Positions 53,141-61,779 of a DNA stretch of 64,000 nucleotides are shown here, in pieces. The notes beneath the pieces were generated by a model. That model did no database searches, was not told where the DNA came from, and worked only from the letters and a program-made list of their open reading frames with translations. Position numbers and translations under genes: made by a program. Within the stretch, counting starts at the first letter, position 1. Each line of letters begins with the position of its first letter. The DNA comes from Planctomycetota bacterium. GTDB taxonomy: Bacteria; Planctomycetota; UBA8742; UBA2392. The stretch is from positions 124,001 to 188,000 of the forward strand of contig JAJVIO010000008.1 of NCBI GenBank assembly GCA_022071975.1, written 5' to 3'.

Positions 53141-53970
53141 ACCAGCTTGCCGCAGTCCATGACCGTACCCTCAACACAGGTCTTGGCGTAGCGGAAGCCT
53201 TGCTCTGAATCGTCTTTCACCTTCGCCACGCAGCCGTTGCAGACCCCGTAGCCGCAGGCCATCACGCTTTCCAGGCTGGCGTAACTGTCGATGCCGGCGG
53301 CCAGGCAGATCTGCGCCACGGCCTCCATCATCTTCCAGGGGCCGCAGGTCAGCACCATGGCGGGCTTGCCCTTAAGCGCCTTCAGCTCGGCCTCCAGAAG
53401 CACGGTCACGCGGCCCTTTACGCCGGCGGTGCCGTCTTCGGTAGCGAGCAGGATCTGCGCGCCTGACTCTTTGAAGCGCTTCATGAAGCCGAGGTCGCGC
53501 TGGCTGCGCCCGCCGGCCAGAAGCACCAGGTCGCGCTTGCCATCGCCGCTGCCCCACTGGCGGGCCGCGTGCAGGAACGGCGCCAGGCCGATGCCGCCTC
53601 CCACCATGATCACGCGGGTATCCGGGTTCTCCGGCAGCTCGAAGGCGTGGCCAAGCGGCCCGTTTATGTTCAGGCGCGCGCCTTCGCCCATCTGCGAGAG
53701 CATGCGGGTGCCCTGGCCCACCACGTGGCCCAGGATGCTGATTCCGACCGGCCTGCCGCGCGCGTCCTTCAGCAGGTCGAAGCTCGAGAATGGCCGGCGC
53801 AACAGCGGGTACAGCTCGTTGCGCACGCGGATGTTCAGGAACTGGCCGGCCGCCATCTCCCGCGCGAGGGCTGGCGCGTCGAGAAACAGCTCGAAGTAGC
53901 CATGGCCGTAATCGACGCGGCGGGAGACGGTGACGTCGTGCAGGAGTTGCTTGCGTTCAGCGGTAGCCAT
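53134..53970 (-). CDS. Dihydroorotate dehydrogenase electron-transfer subunit-like (PyrK)
   Basis: 278 residues. The FAD domain has LLRRPFSSFD, the NAD domain VIMVGGGIGLAPFLHAARQ, and the C-terminal [2Fe-2S] site CGYGVCNGC...C is typical of PyrK. It passes electrons from NADH to a partner dehydrogenase, usually PyrD. No pyrD is adjacent. The neighbouring transketolase scrap suggests local rearrangement. Confidence 0.85.
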   Translation of the reverse strand: MATAERKQLLHDVTVSRRVDYGHGYFELFLDAPALAREMAAGQFLNIRVRNELYPLLRRPFSSFDLLKDARGRPVGISILGHVVGQGTRMLSQMGEGARLNINGPLGHAFELPENPDTRVIMVGGGIGLAPFLHAARQWGSGDGKRDLVLLAGGRSQRDLGFMKRFKESGAQILLATEDGTAGVKGRVTVLLEAELKALKGKPAMVLTCGPWKMMEAVAQICLAAGIDSYASLESVMACGYGVCNGCVAKVKDDSEQGFRYAKTCVEGTVMDCGKLVW

Positions 53971-54016
53971 ACCCGCAATATGCGAGGCGGCACGCTTCCG
54001 CGCAATGCGTGGAGAA

Positions 54017-55900
54017 TCAGCCCGGCTCGCCTTCCTTGTCAGGCTCTTCCTTTTGTTCCGGCTTGGGCTTGTATTCGTCCACGATTGGGCCGTAGCGGCG
54101 CATCAGGTCTTTGTACACGTCCGTGCGCAGGCCGTGGTTTTTCATCAGCCAGAGGGTGTGGATCAGCTCATCGTTGTCCTGGTCGGCCATCGCAAAGGTC
54201 AGACGCGCCATCAGCTTCATCTCGTACAGATTGTCGCCGGGCTTTGCCTCCCGCACCGTTTCGCGCAGCACGCGCTGCTGCACGTTGATCACGTCTTTCA
54301 CCAGCCGGTCCCACTGCCAGGTGCGGCTGTTGGATTGCAGACCGTTGACCACGGCCTGGCTCAGGAACAGGCGTTCGAGCTCGGATTCGTTGCTGGGCAG
54401 CCAGGTGTAGGCGTGGCTGCCGGAGCGCACATAGAACTCGTAGACGTAAGCGAACTCCTGGGGGTCGATGTCCTGGGCCGCCGCCAGCGCGTCCACGGAG
54501 ATGGCCCAGGCGTCCAGCGCTTCGTCGGTGCGACGCTGCTTGTGAAGGCGCTCGGCCTCGTAGGTGGCGCACAGCCCGAGACTCAGCTGCAGCTCGTGCT
54601 CCAGCGGCGCGACCTCGATCCCTTTGCGGTACCACTCGATGCCCTTGGTGTAGTCGCCGCTGCCGTAGTACAGGTTGCCGAGCACCAGCTCGATGCGGCC
54701 GTCCTTCACCTTGGGCAGCGCCGTCTCGATCAGCCACTCGGCCTGCTTCATGCGGTCGTCGATGTTCCAGGCCGAGAGCCACCAGCCGAACAGCTCGACG
54801 TTGGCGGGCTGCACCTTCATGGCCTGCTTGATTTCGTTCTGCGCGAACTCGAAGCGGTTGAAGTGCGTGGCCGCGTACCAGGCCAGCCGCCCGCGCAGCA
54901 GCACGTCGTCAGGGTGGAGCGCAATGGCCTCGCGCCCGAGCTTCAGGGCTTCGTGGCGGTAACGCTCGTTCTCGGCCTCGTCTGTCTGGGTTTCCGCCAG
55001 CGCCCGGTAGATCTCCATGCCGAACAGCGCCGCGCGGCCGCAGGCTGGGTCGGCTTTCATCACGTCTTCGTACGAGATCAAGGCCTCGGCCAGGCGCCCG
55101 TTGTTGAGCGCGTCGCGCATCTTGACGTAGTCGCGCAGCAGCTTGTCCTGGCACACCAGGCGCGGAACCTGGGCGTGGGGTATCTCAACGGGCTTGCCGT
55201 CTTCACCCACGCCAGCGCCGATGCCCGCGCATAACCCTGACACCTTTTCTTCCAGCAGCTTCAAAGTGCTGTCGGGCTCGGGTTTGCCGAGTTTGCCGAA
55301 TTCCCACTCAAGGGACTGCTCGACGCCCGTTCCGCGGGCGTAACGCACAGCGAGCGCACGCGCAGGCGCGTCGCCCTTGCCCGGCTGATAGTTCAGCGCG
55401 AACACGAGGTCGGCGTTGAAGGTGCGGGCCGCAGCCTCCAGGCTGCTCGACTTCTGGCCGGGTTTGACCTCGGCACCGACGCGCGGGGCGTCGCCTTTAC
55501 GCAACATGGCGGCATAGCGGATGGTGCGCGCCAGGTTTGGCTCACGGTGCAGTTGCGGTCTGTAGTCGATGGCCTGCTCCAGCATCAGCTCAAGGCCGCC
55601 GGCGATGGCGCGGCCGCTGCCGGACAGGTCTTCGTTGGGCGTATCGTGGGGGCTGTCGGCGTTGGGTACGTGCAGGATCACAACCTTGAAGTGGCGGGCG
55701 GGCACGACACCGGTGAAGGTGGTTTCAGGCAGCGGTGTGAAGAGCTGGTCGGGCCCGCTCGGTTTGAGTTCGTCCTGTTTCGGCGGCAGCTTCGGCGCAT
55801 CCTGGGCCCGTGCTGCCGACACCAGCAGCGCGCCGGCACCGCCAAGGAACAGCGTGGTGAAGAACAGGTATGCAACCAGGGTGCGCGTGACTCGCCGCAT
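54017..55900 (-). CDS. Secreted TPR protein
   Basis: 627 residues with an N-terminal signal/anchor (LVAYLFFTTLFLGGAGALLV). Residues 60-230 form an alpha/beta region with FKVVILHVPNADSPHD and ADLVFALNYQPG. From about 255 there are TPR repeats, including ALISYEDVMKADPACGRAAL and IEWYRKGIEVAPLEHELQLS. The acidic tail ends PEQKEEPDKEGEPG. It is probably a scaffold in the periplasm. Function unknown. Confidence 0.7.
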   Translation of the reverse strand: MRRVTRTLVAYLFFTTLFLGGAGALLVSAARAQDAPKLPPKQDELKPSGPDQLFTPLPETTFTGVVPARHFKVVILHVPNADSPHDTPNEDLSGSGRAIAGGLELMLEQAIDYRPQLHREPNLARTIRYAAMLRKGDAPRVGAEVKPGQKSSSLEAAARTFNADLVFALNYQPGKGDAPARALAVRYARGTGVEQSLEWEFGKLGKPEPDSTLKLLEEKVSGLCAGIGAGVGEDGKPVEIPHAQVPRLVCQDKLLRDYVKMRDALNNGRLAEALISYEDVMKADPACGRAALFGMEIYRALAETQTDEAENERYRHEALKLGREAIALHPDDVLLRGRLAWYAATHFNRFEFAQNEIKQAMKVQPANVELFGWWLSAWNIDDRMKQAEWLIETALPKVKDGRIELVLGNLYYGSGDYTKGIEWYRKGIEVAPLEHELQLSLGLCATYEAERLHKQRRTDEALDAWAISVDALAAAQDIDPQEFAYVYEFYVRSGSHAYTWLPSNESELERLFLSQAVVNGLQSNSRTWQWDRLVKDVINVQQRVLRETVREAKPGDNLYEMKLMARLTFAMADQDNDELIHTLWLMKNHGLRTDVYKDLMRRYGPIVDEYKPKPEQKEEPDKEGEPG

Positions 55901-55974
55901 GGGTCGGTATCTCCTCGCCCCTTACAGTATGCAAATACGGTTCCAAAGGCGAGTTCCGGCCGATTAACCGCAAT

Positions 55975-55999
55975 CGGGCGGCCTTTGGAGGGCCGCCCG
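55975..55999 (-). terminator. Probable terminator after the riboswitch-controlled gene
   Basis: CGGGCGGCC-TTTGGAG-GGCCGCCCG, a perfect 9-bp stem 25 bp after the 56024 stop. There is no clear T-run on the minus strand (ATTGCGGTTA), so it may be a weak terminator. It suggests the upstream gene is monocistronic. Confidence 0.5.
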
Positions 56000-56023
56000 T
56001 CGCGTGTGTTACCTTGCCGCCAC

Positions 56024-57544
56024 TTACACCCGCGCGCGACGCAACCGCACGGCAACGCCCAGCAGCGCCAACAGGCCCAGCAATGCCGGCCAACCGCCGT
56101 TGCCGCCCGCCGCGCAACCGCCGCCGCCGCCGTTGTCGCTGCTGCTCGAACTTCCGGTGCTGCCACTGCTGACGGAGATCACGGCCGAGTCCACAATGAT
56201 GCCGGAGCCTGCCAGGCTGAAGCGCAGGATCACCCCGCCGTTGGAGCCGGAAAGCGCGAGGTCATCGAACACGGCCGCGCCGTAGGTGCTGACGCGGTAG
56301 GTGGTGCCCAGCAGCGTGCCGGTGCCTGACAGGATCTGTACCTGGATACCGCCATCGTCGCTAGTGACCAGCGCGTTGCCCGCATCACGCAACTCGATCT
56401 CGAAACGGAAGCTGGCGCCGTTGGCCACGGCAATGGGCGCATCCGTGATCGCCAGCGAAGCGACGCTGGCCGGCGCGCCCAGCGCCTGGAACAGGCACAG
56501 CGCCGACTGCTGCACGGTGAAGTTGGAGTCAGTTGTGTACATCAGGCTGCACAGCCGGGTGGCGTCGCCGCTGAAAGGCCGGAAGTCGCCGGTCTCGAAG
56601 GCCAGCGCCGCGGGACCGTTGTTCAGCCCGGAGCCCGCCGGGGCCGCCTGGGCGAACACGGTGAAAGCCCCGGTGGCGAGATCGGAGCGCAGGATCGAGC
56701 CATCGTTGGCGGTGAAGTACAGGATGTCCTTGCCGTTCTCGTGGTGGAACGCAGCGCGCCCGCCGTTGGGGAAGTTGGCCGATCCGTCGATCAGCATCAC
56801 GCCGTCGGCTACGGTCAACGTGGCGGCGGCGGCGATGGCTGCGTCCAGTTGCGCCTTGGCGAAGCGCACCACGCGCATCGGTGTGCTGCTGCCGAACGTG
56901 GGCGGCAGCAGGCAGTACATGTTGCCGCTGCTGTCGAAGGCCACAGGGCCGGAGCTGTTGGCCCCCGCGGGCGTCAGCAGGTCAACCACCTGGGTGACGG
57001 CCAGCGTGGCCTGGTCCACCAGCCACACGCCGCAGTTGGTGCCGATGTTCGAGCCGGAAACAAAGAGGCGCGAATACGGGTCGAACTCGAGGTCATAGGG
57101 ATAGACCCCCAGCGATGAGCCAGCCAGTACGCCGTTGTTGCCGAAGCTGGTGTCGAGTGTGTCCAGCCCCGCGCGCCGCAGCTTGTAGAGCATGGGTGTG
57201 CCGCTCTCGATGAAGAACAGGTCGGTCGTCACGTAGGCGTCAAATTCAAGGTCATCCACGTACGGCAGGAAGCCCGGGTTGGGCACCACGTACAGCGGCG
57301 TAGCCGGCGTATTGGTGGTCGTGTCGAAGCGGCGGATCGAGGTGCTGCCGAGGTCGTAGTAGTACAGGTCCGTGCCGGCGGGGTCGAAGGCGACGCCGCC
57401 CGGCACGCCGAACATCGGCGGGCTGGACGGGGTGATGTCGTGTTCGCTGTGCGCGAATCCGCCGGCCGTGCCGGTGTAGTAGGTTCCCTGCGCGCAAAGC
57501 GCGGGCGCGACGGCCAGGGCCGCCAGTAGAAGCAGATACTTCAT
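56024..57544 (-). CDS. Secreted beta-propeller-like protein with C-terminal sorting tail, under cobalamin riboswitch
   Basis: The start is set at the ATG at 57544 (signal peptide MKYLLLLAALAVAPALCAQ); 506 residues. Residues 30-360 hold propeller-like strands with recurring (F)DPxGxxL/YY blocks (GGVAFDPAGTDLYYYDLGST, LEFDPYSRLFVSG, VAFDSSGNMYCLL). Residues 375-460 look like an Ig-like beta domain. The tail is Ser-rich, then GGGGGCAAGGNGG, a TM helix and RLRRARV, like MYXO-/GlyGly-CTERM sorting signals. The upstream cobalamin riboswitch predicts repression by B12, so a role in corrinoid capture at the surface is inferred. Confidence 0.8.
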   Translation of the reverse strand: MKYLLLLAALAVAPALCAQGTYYTGTAGGFAHSEHDITPSSPPMFGVPGGVAFDPAGTDLYYYDLGSTSIRRFDTTTNTPATPLYVVPNPGFLPYVDDLEFDAYVTTDLFFIESGTPMLYKLRRAGLDTLDTSFGNNGVLAGSSLGVYPYDLEFDPYSRLFVSGSNIGTNCGVWLVDQATLAVTQVVDLLTPAGANSSGPVAFDSSGNMYCLLPPTFGSSTPMRVVRFAKAQLDAAIAAAATLTVADGVMLIDGSANFPNGGRAAFHHENGKDILYFTANDGSILRSDLATGAFTVFAQAAPAGSGLNNGPAALAFETGDFRPFSGDATRLCSLMYTTDSNFTVQQSALCLFQALGAPASVASLAITDAPIAVANGASFRFEIELRDAGNALVTSDDGGIQVQILSGTGTLLGTTYRVSTYGAAVFDDLALSGSNGGVILRFSLAGSGIIVDSAVISVSSGSTGSSSSSDNGGGGGCAAGGNGGWPALLGLLALLGVAVRLRRARV

Positions 57545-57645
57545 GGAAAACTCCAACTCGCCCACATGGCGCTGTGGCGCGCATCCGTGGCGGACCCTCG
57601 CCGCACCGGACCATGGCCGCCGGGCAAAACAGGCGGTCATGCAGC

Positions 57646-57833
57646 GTCGCGACAGGTCTTCTGACTCCCAGGCGGTGCACAGGCATTCGGCCTGTGGGTC
57701 TCTCTACTCCCGCGCCTTCTCGCCCTTTCGGCAATGGCTGATGCGGTTTCGTTCCTGGTCACAGCGGCGGGGCCGTCCCGGATTCTCACCGGGTTCCCGG
57801 GTGAACGTATGGCCGTTCACCCTGTGTCGTGAC
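57646..57833 (-). ncRNA. Cobalamin (B12) riboswitch
   Basis: On the minus strand the conserved B12-box region reads GGTGAGAATCC, followed by GGCCCCGCCGCTGTGA. The 3' part has GGGAGTCAGAAGACCTGTCG, equivalent to the conserved AGCCxGGAGACCTGCC. P1 can form between GTCACGAC and GTCGCGAC with one mismatch. It ends 101 nt before the start of the 56024-57544 gene on the same strand. Confidence 0.9.
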
Positions 57834-58026
57834 GGGGGCAGTATGCGAGGGCAATGCAAAATTCAAAATGCAAAATTCAAAATGCTTGAGGCAGCGCCTG
57901 GGTCGCCGCATTCCGTGCGGGAATGCAACCGCGAACCACCGCCAAGGGCCGCGAAGATTCAACTCTTTGCGGCTCTCAGCGGTTGGCAGGTAGTTCGAAA
58001 CCTGTAACTACCGCGATGACGGCGTA
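57834..58026. other. Gene-free stretch with short AT-rich direct repeats
   Basis: AAAATTCAAAATGC occurs as tandem units (57856-57883). The rest holds no recognisable gene. The region lies between the riboswitch and the ispH stop. Confidence 0.5.
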
Positions 58027-58956
58027 CTAGCTTACCGCCACTGAGCTGAAGTGCTCGATCAGCAGGTCGCGGGCCTGGTCGATCAGCCAGTTCGGTGTGC
58101 TGGCGCCGGCCAGGATGCCGATGCGCTTGGCCTTGCGCAACTGCTCAAAGTTGATGTCCTGGGGCTTCTCAATCAGCTGCGCCTTGGCGCCAAAACTCTC
58201 GGCCACAATCGCCAGCTTCTTGGTGTTGCTGCTGGCCTTGCCGCCGATCACGATCACGTGGTCGTTGTGCTTGGCGATGGTCTCGGCGTCTTCCTGGCGC
58301 TCGGTGGTCACGTAGCAGATGGTGTTGAACACCCGCACCTCCTGCGCGCGCGCCAGCAGGGCGTTCACGATCTCGTTCACCTTCTTCAGGATCAGCGTGC
58401 TCTGCACCACCACGCCCAGGCGCCGCTTGTTCTTGGGAATCTTGTACAGGTCGTCCATCCCCTTGATCACCGTGCCCTCACCCTTGGCGTAAGCCAGAAT
58501 GCTGATCACTTCCGGGTGCTTGGGGTCGCCGATGATCACCACGTGGTACTTCTGCTTGTGCAGCAGCTGCGCGTAGTTCTGCGTCACGCGGACATACGGG
58601 CAGGTCGCATCGATCACTTCCGCGCCCTTGGCCTTGAACTGATCCTGCACCTCGGGCTTCACGCCGTGGGTGCGGATGATCACCGTGCTGCCCTCAATGG
58701 CGCGCGGGTCGTCCACGTCTTCGATGTAATCGACGCCGTAGCGCTCCTGCAGCAGGTCGATGGTCTGCGGATTGTGGATCAGTGGCCCGAAGGTGTAGAC
58801 CGGCCCGGCCTTGGTTTTGGCCGTGGCCACCGTCTGCTCATAGGCTCGATCGACGCCCCAGCAATAGCCGCTGTGCTTGGCGATGTTGATCTCGACGTTG
58901 CCCGCTTTGTATTGGGTAACGTCCCGCAGGTCGCCGGTGTATTTGTTGTGACCCAT
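58027..58956 (-). CDS. ispH: 4-hydroxy-3-methylbut-2-enyl diphosphate reductase
   Basis: The start is at the ATG at 58956 (AAGGA site 5 nt upstream) rather than 59031; 309 residues. Three [4Fe-4S] Cys lie in AKHSGYCWGV, DATCPYVRV and NTICYVTTERQ; THGVKPE and ASSNTKKL line the active site. It makes IPP and DMAPP, the last step of the MEP isoprenoid pathway. It is divergent from the 59157 gene, with a palindromic operator candidate between them. Confidence 0.93.
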   Translation of the reverse strand: MGHNKYTGDLRDVTQYKAGNVEINIAKHSGYCWGVDRAYEQTVATAKTKAGPVYTFGPLIHNPQTIDLLQERYGVDYIEDVDDPRAIEGSTVIIRTHGVKPEVQDQFKAKGAEVIDATCPYVRVTQNYAQLLHKQKYHVVIIGDPKHPEVISILAYAKGEGTVIKGMDDLYKIPKNKRRLGVVVQSTLILKKVNEIVNALLARAQEVRVFNTICYVTTERQEDAETIAKHNDHVIVIGGKASSNTKKLAIVAESFGAKAQLIEKPQDINFEQLRKAKRIGILAGASTPNWLIDQARDLLIEHFSSVAVS

Positions 58957-59059
58957 CTCGGTCCTTATGCCTGTCATGCCGGGCTCCGCTGTTGGCGGTC
59001 GCCCCCCTTTACCTGAAGAATCGTAACACAACGCATGCGACTGTTGAACTTTCCATTAA

Positions 59060-59086
59060 TAATTTGGACTCGTCCAGTCCAAATTA
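59060..59086. promoter_or_regulatory. 27-bp palindromic operator candidate
   Basis: TAATTTGGACT-CGTCC-AGTCCAAATTA: 11-bp perfect arms in the divergent ispH/59157 gap. The GACT-N5-AGTC core has the geometry of Rrf2/IscR-type sites, though the spacer does not match E. coli IscR. It is AT-rich at the ends, unlike the GC-rich REP elements. Confidence 0.55.
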
Positions 59087-59156
59087 GCCGTTTCACTTCT
59101 TCGCGCGTTACATGGGGTGTGGCGCCGTCATTCGCTATACTGGCGCCGGAGACAAG

Positions 59157-61052
59157 ATGAGACTGGCCGAGCGCCTAAACACCTTCCCTGTGATCGCTGT
59201 CGCAGCACTGCTGTTGGCCGGCATCTTTGGGTTCCTGCTCGGCTTCACCACTACCGGCAAGGCCGCGCCGACCGTTGCGCAGGCAGAGCTGGATTCCCGC
59301 TCCCCCACCACGGCTCGCAGCGGCGGGCCGCTGGAGGGCCAGCCCGGCGAAACCCGCGAGCGCGACCGCCCCCACACCACGCGCAACGGCGGCTCTGGCA
59401 GCGGCTCAAGCACAGACACCAACCGCACCGGCGGCAACCGCAACGGCGGAACGGGCAACGGCACCACCACCCAGCCGATCAAAGTTGGCGGCGGGCCGCG
59501 CGTGCTGCCGGAAGGACGCGTTGACGAGCTGGTGACCGCGCCGCAGCCGCAGGCGCCCCAGGGTGCCATCGAGGTAAACGTCTCCGACATCAACAACAAC
59601 CCTTTGCCGTTTGCGCTGTTGGCCCTGGACGTGAACTCCGGACCGTTGGGCTGGCACCTCGTTCCCAAACAGCCACAAGCCGTGCCCGAGACTCGAGGCC
59701 TGTTCCGTTTCAGCCAGCTGTATGCCGGCGAGTACCGGGTGCGCTCCCTGCAGACCAACTACAAGCCCGTTGAGGCCACGGTGATCCTGATTCGCGAGGA
59801 TGCCACCGAGGCCGTCAACCTGGTGCTCGAGCCGCTGGAGTACGCGCAGGTCGAGTTCTTCCTGCGCTATGAGGACGGGGAGTTCCCGCCCGAGGTGGAG
59901 TTGCGCATTGACCGTCCAGGCCAGGACGACACCGCAAGCAGCGGGCGTTTCGGCAAGTACGCCGATACCAGCGCAGGCGGCGTCGGGCGCGGCATGGTGC
60001 CACCTACCCGTTATCGCCAGCGCACCGCCGACAGCGGCATGATCAAGCTGACCCTGCCCGTCGGCGCGGAGACGACCATCGATTTCGCGGCGCGCCGTGA
60101 CGAGGTCGAGTACCAGGCCAAGGTCGCCATCGTGCCCACCGCGGGCGTCAGCCAGAAGGAAGTCACCCTGCTGCCCATCGAGGCCGGGCAGGACGGCACC
60201 CTGCCCGAGGGGCCCGCCTCAGCTGGCAAGTTGGCCGTAACCCTTACCGTCGATGGCAAGGTCGCGCAGTTCACGCGTGTGAACCTGTACAAGGACATCA
60301 ACGGCTTCCAGTTCAGGCCCGCAAGTACGCAGGAAGAAAACAGGTTCGTGTTCCAGAATATCTTTGCCGGCTCGTGGTACCTGGTGGCGGAGTCGGGCGG
60401 TTTCCATGCCCCGTTCGTGCAGCAGGTGCAGGTCGGCGCAGACACCGTGGAGACCATCGACATCAAGACCGGCCGCCTGCGCATCAACGCGGCGCGTGAG
60501 GCCGGCACGCCGGACCCCGAAAACGGCGAGACGCGCTATCGCGTGCGGCTGCGGCCGATGGGTTCAGGCACGATTGAACGCGCCTACAACGGTAACATGA
60601 CGGGCAAGCAGACCGACTACATCGACTTCATCGTGCCTGCGGGGCCGTACGACGTGCGGGTCGAGAGCCCAGAGAACTACGTGAAGCTGGCGGTGTCGCC
60701 CATCGAGCAGTCGTTCACCATGGCGGCCGGCGGCGAGCATGCCTTGAGCTACACGCTGAGCGCCGGCGCCACGCTGAAGTTCCAGGTGGTGAACAGCAAC
60801 GGCCAGCCGATCCCCAACGCGGAATACCTGGTGACGTTCCACGCCGCGGGCAGTGTGCCGGTGAGCGAGAAGGCGTCGGTGGAAAAGGCCGGCTACGATG
60901 GCCAGTGCGAGAAGGCGATCGCGCCTTCAGGCCCGGTGTACCTGATGATCTGGACCACCAGCACCGACTGGAACAACCCCGACAAGGTGCTGCAACTGGA
61001 CCTGCCCGCCTACGGCACCAAAGACCTGGGTGCGATAGTCGTGCAGCAGTAA
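59157..61052 (+). CDS. Membrane-anchored protein with carboxypeptidase-regulatory-like repeats
   Basis: The ATG at 59157 is preferred (CGGAG upstream); 631 residues. An N-terminal TM (FPVIAVAALLLAGIFGFLLG) is followed by a low-complexity Gly/Asn/Thr linker (about 40-120). Several beta-sandwich repeats of the carboxypeptidase-regulatory/Cna-B kind follow: IEVNVSDINNNPLPFALLAL, FRFSQLYAGEYRVRSLQTNY and LKFQVVNSNGQPIPNAEYLV. It is likely an envelope structural or adhesive protein. Function unknown. Confidence 0.7.
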   Translation: MRLAERLNTFPVIAVAALLLAGIFGFLLGFTTTGKAAPTVAQAELDSRSPTTARSGGPLEGQPGETRERDRPHTTRNGGSGSGSSTDTNRTGGNRNGGTGNGTTTQPIKVGGGPRVLPEGRVDELVTAPQPQAPQGAIEVNVSDINNNPLPFALLALDVNSGPLGWHLVPKQPQAVPETRGLFRFSQLYAGEYRVRSLQTNYKPVEATVILIREDATEAVNLVLEPLEYAQVEFFLRYEDGEFPPEVELRIDRPGQDDTASSGRFGKYADTSAGGVGRGMVPPTRYRQRTADSGMIKLTLPVGAETTIDFAARRDEVEYQAKVAIVPTAGVSQKEVTLLPIEAGQDGTLPEGPASAGKLAVTLTVDGKVAQFTRVNLYKDINGFQFRPASTQEENRFVFQNIFAGSWYLVAESGGFHAPFVQQVQVGADTVETIDIKTGRLRINAAREAGTPDPENGETRYRVRLRPMGSGTIERAYNGNMTGKQTDYIDFIVPAGPYDVRVESPENYVKLAVSPIEQSFTMAAGGEHALSYTLSAGATLKFQVVNSNGQPIPNAEYLVTFHAAGSVPVSEKASVEKAGYDGQCEKAIAPSGPVYLMIWTTSTDWNNPDKVLQLDLPAYGTKDLGAIVVQQ

Positions 61053-61121
61053 GTGGTTGGGAGGCTGGGTTAGCACGACAGTCTTATCGGGCCTCGATGC
61101 GATGCGCTCGTCAGCATCCAA

Positions 61122-61580
61122 ATGAAAACTTTCGCGGTCATCTTGCTTGTTTGTTCGCTGACGTCATGCGTCGCCAAGGAACCGATGAGTTTGAGTTCTG
61201 CCGTCGACAACCTCGCGGTCGAGGAGTCCACCGATGCGTACGCGGCGGCATGGGAACGCATCGACGCCGCGCGGTCGCCGACCGAGATGCGTACTTTGAT
61301 CGATCACCTGCAAGATCAACGGCCGACGGTTCTTCTGGAAGCGCTTGCGACTACGGATGGTAGCCCGGTGAATTACACAGTTGGCGACGCGCTCTTCCGT
61401 CACCTGCGCTGCCGTTTTGTGGACTGCACCCAGGGAAGAGCCTCGACCTGGCGGCAGATCGACGCGGCGCCACACCTGCAGACTAAGCAAGCACTGGCTT
61501 CCTGGTTCGCACGCCACGAATACGACCTGCAATCCTTGAAAGCTGATCACGAGAAAGTGGCACGCGCTCCCAGCGAATGA
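61122..61580 (+). CDS. Hypothetical lipoprotein
   Basis: 152 residues. The lipobox is LLVCSLTSC. The mature part is helical (DAYAAAWERIDAARSPTEMR; TVLLEALATTDG), resembling a HEAT-like or TPR-like scaffold. No family is recognised. It is lower in GC than its neighbour. Confidence 0.55.
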   Translation: MKTFAVILLVCSLTSCVAKEPMSLSSAVDNLAVEESTDAYAAAWERIDAARSPTEMRTLIDHLQDQRPTVLLEALATTDGSPVNYTVGDALFRHLRCRFVDCTQGRASTWRQIDAAPHLQTKQALASWFARHEYDLQSLKADHEKVARAPSE

Positions 61581-61640
61581 GTGGCACGCGCTTCCCGACA
61601 TCGCTGAAGCTGCGACGGGCTGGCCAGCGCGTGGGCAGTA

Positions 61641-61661
61641 CCACGGGCCTCAAGCCCGTGG
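61641..61661. repeat. Short palindromic repeat
   Basis: CCACGGGC-CTCAA-GCCCGTGG, a perfect 8-bp hairpin with no T-run, in the gap between the lipoprotein and the convergent large gene. It is likely another dispersed palindrome family. Confidence 0.6.
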
Positions 61662-61779
61662 CGTGCTCATCCCCGACGCAGGTACAAACCACCCACACGC
61701 CGGCCTACCCGACGCAGCCTTGGCAGAGTCGGGAATCGCATGCCAGGTGCCCAGGTTGGGATCAAGGAACAGAGTGCGC

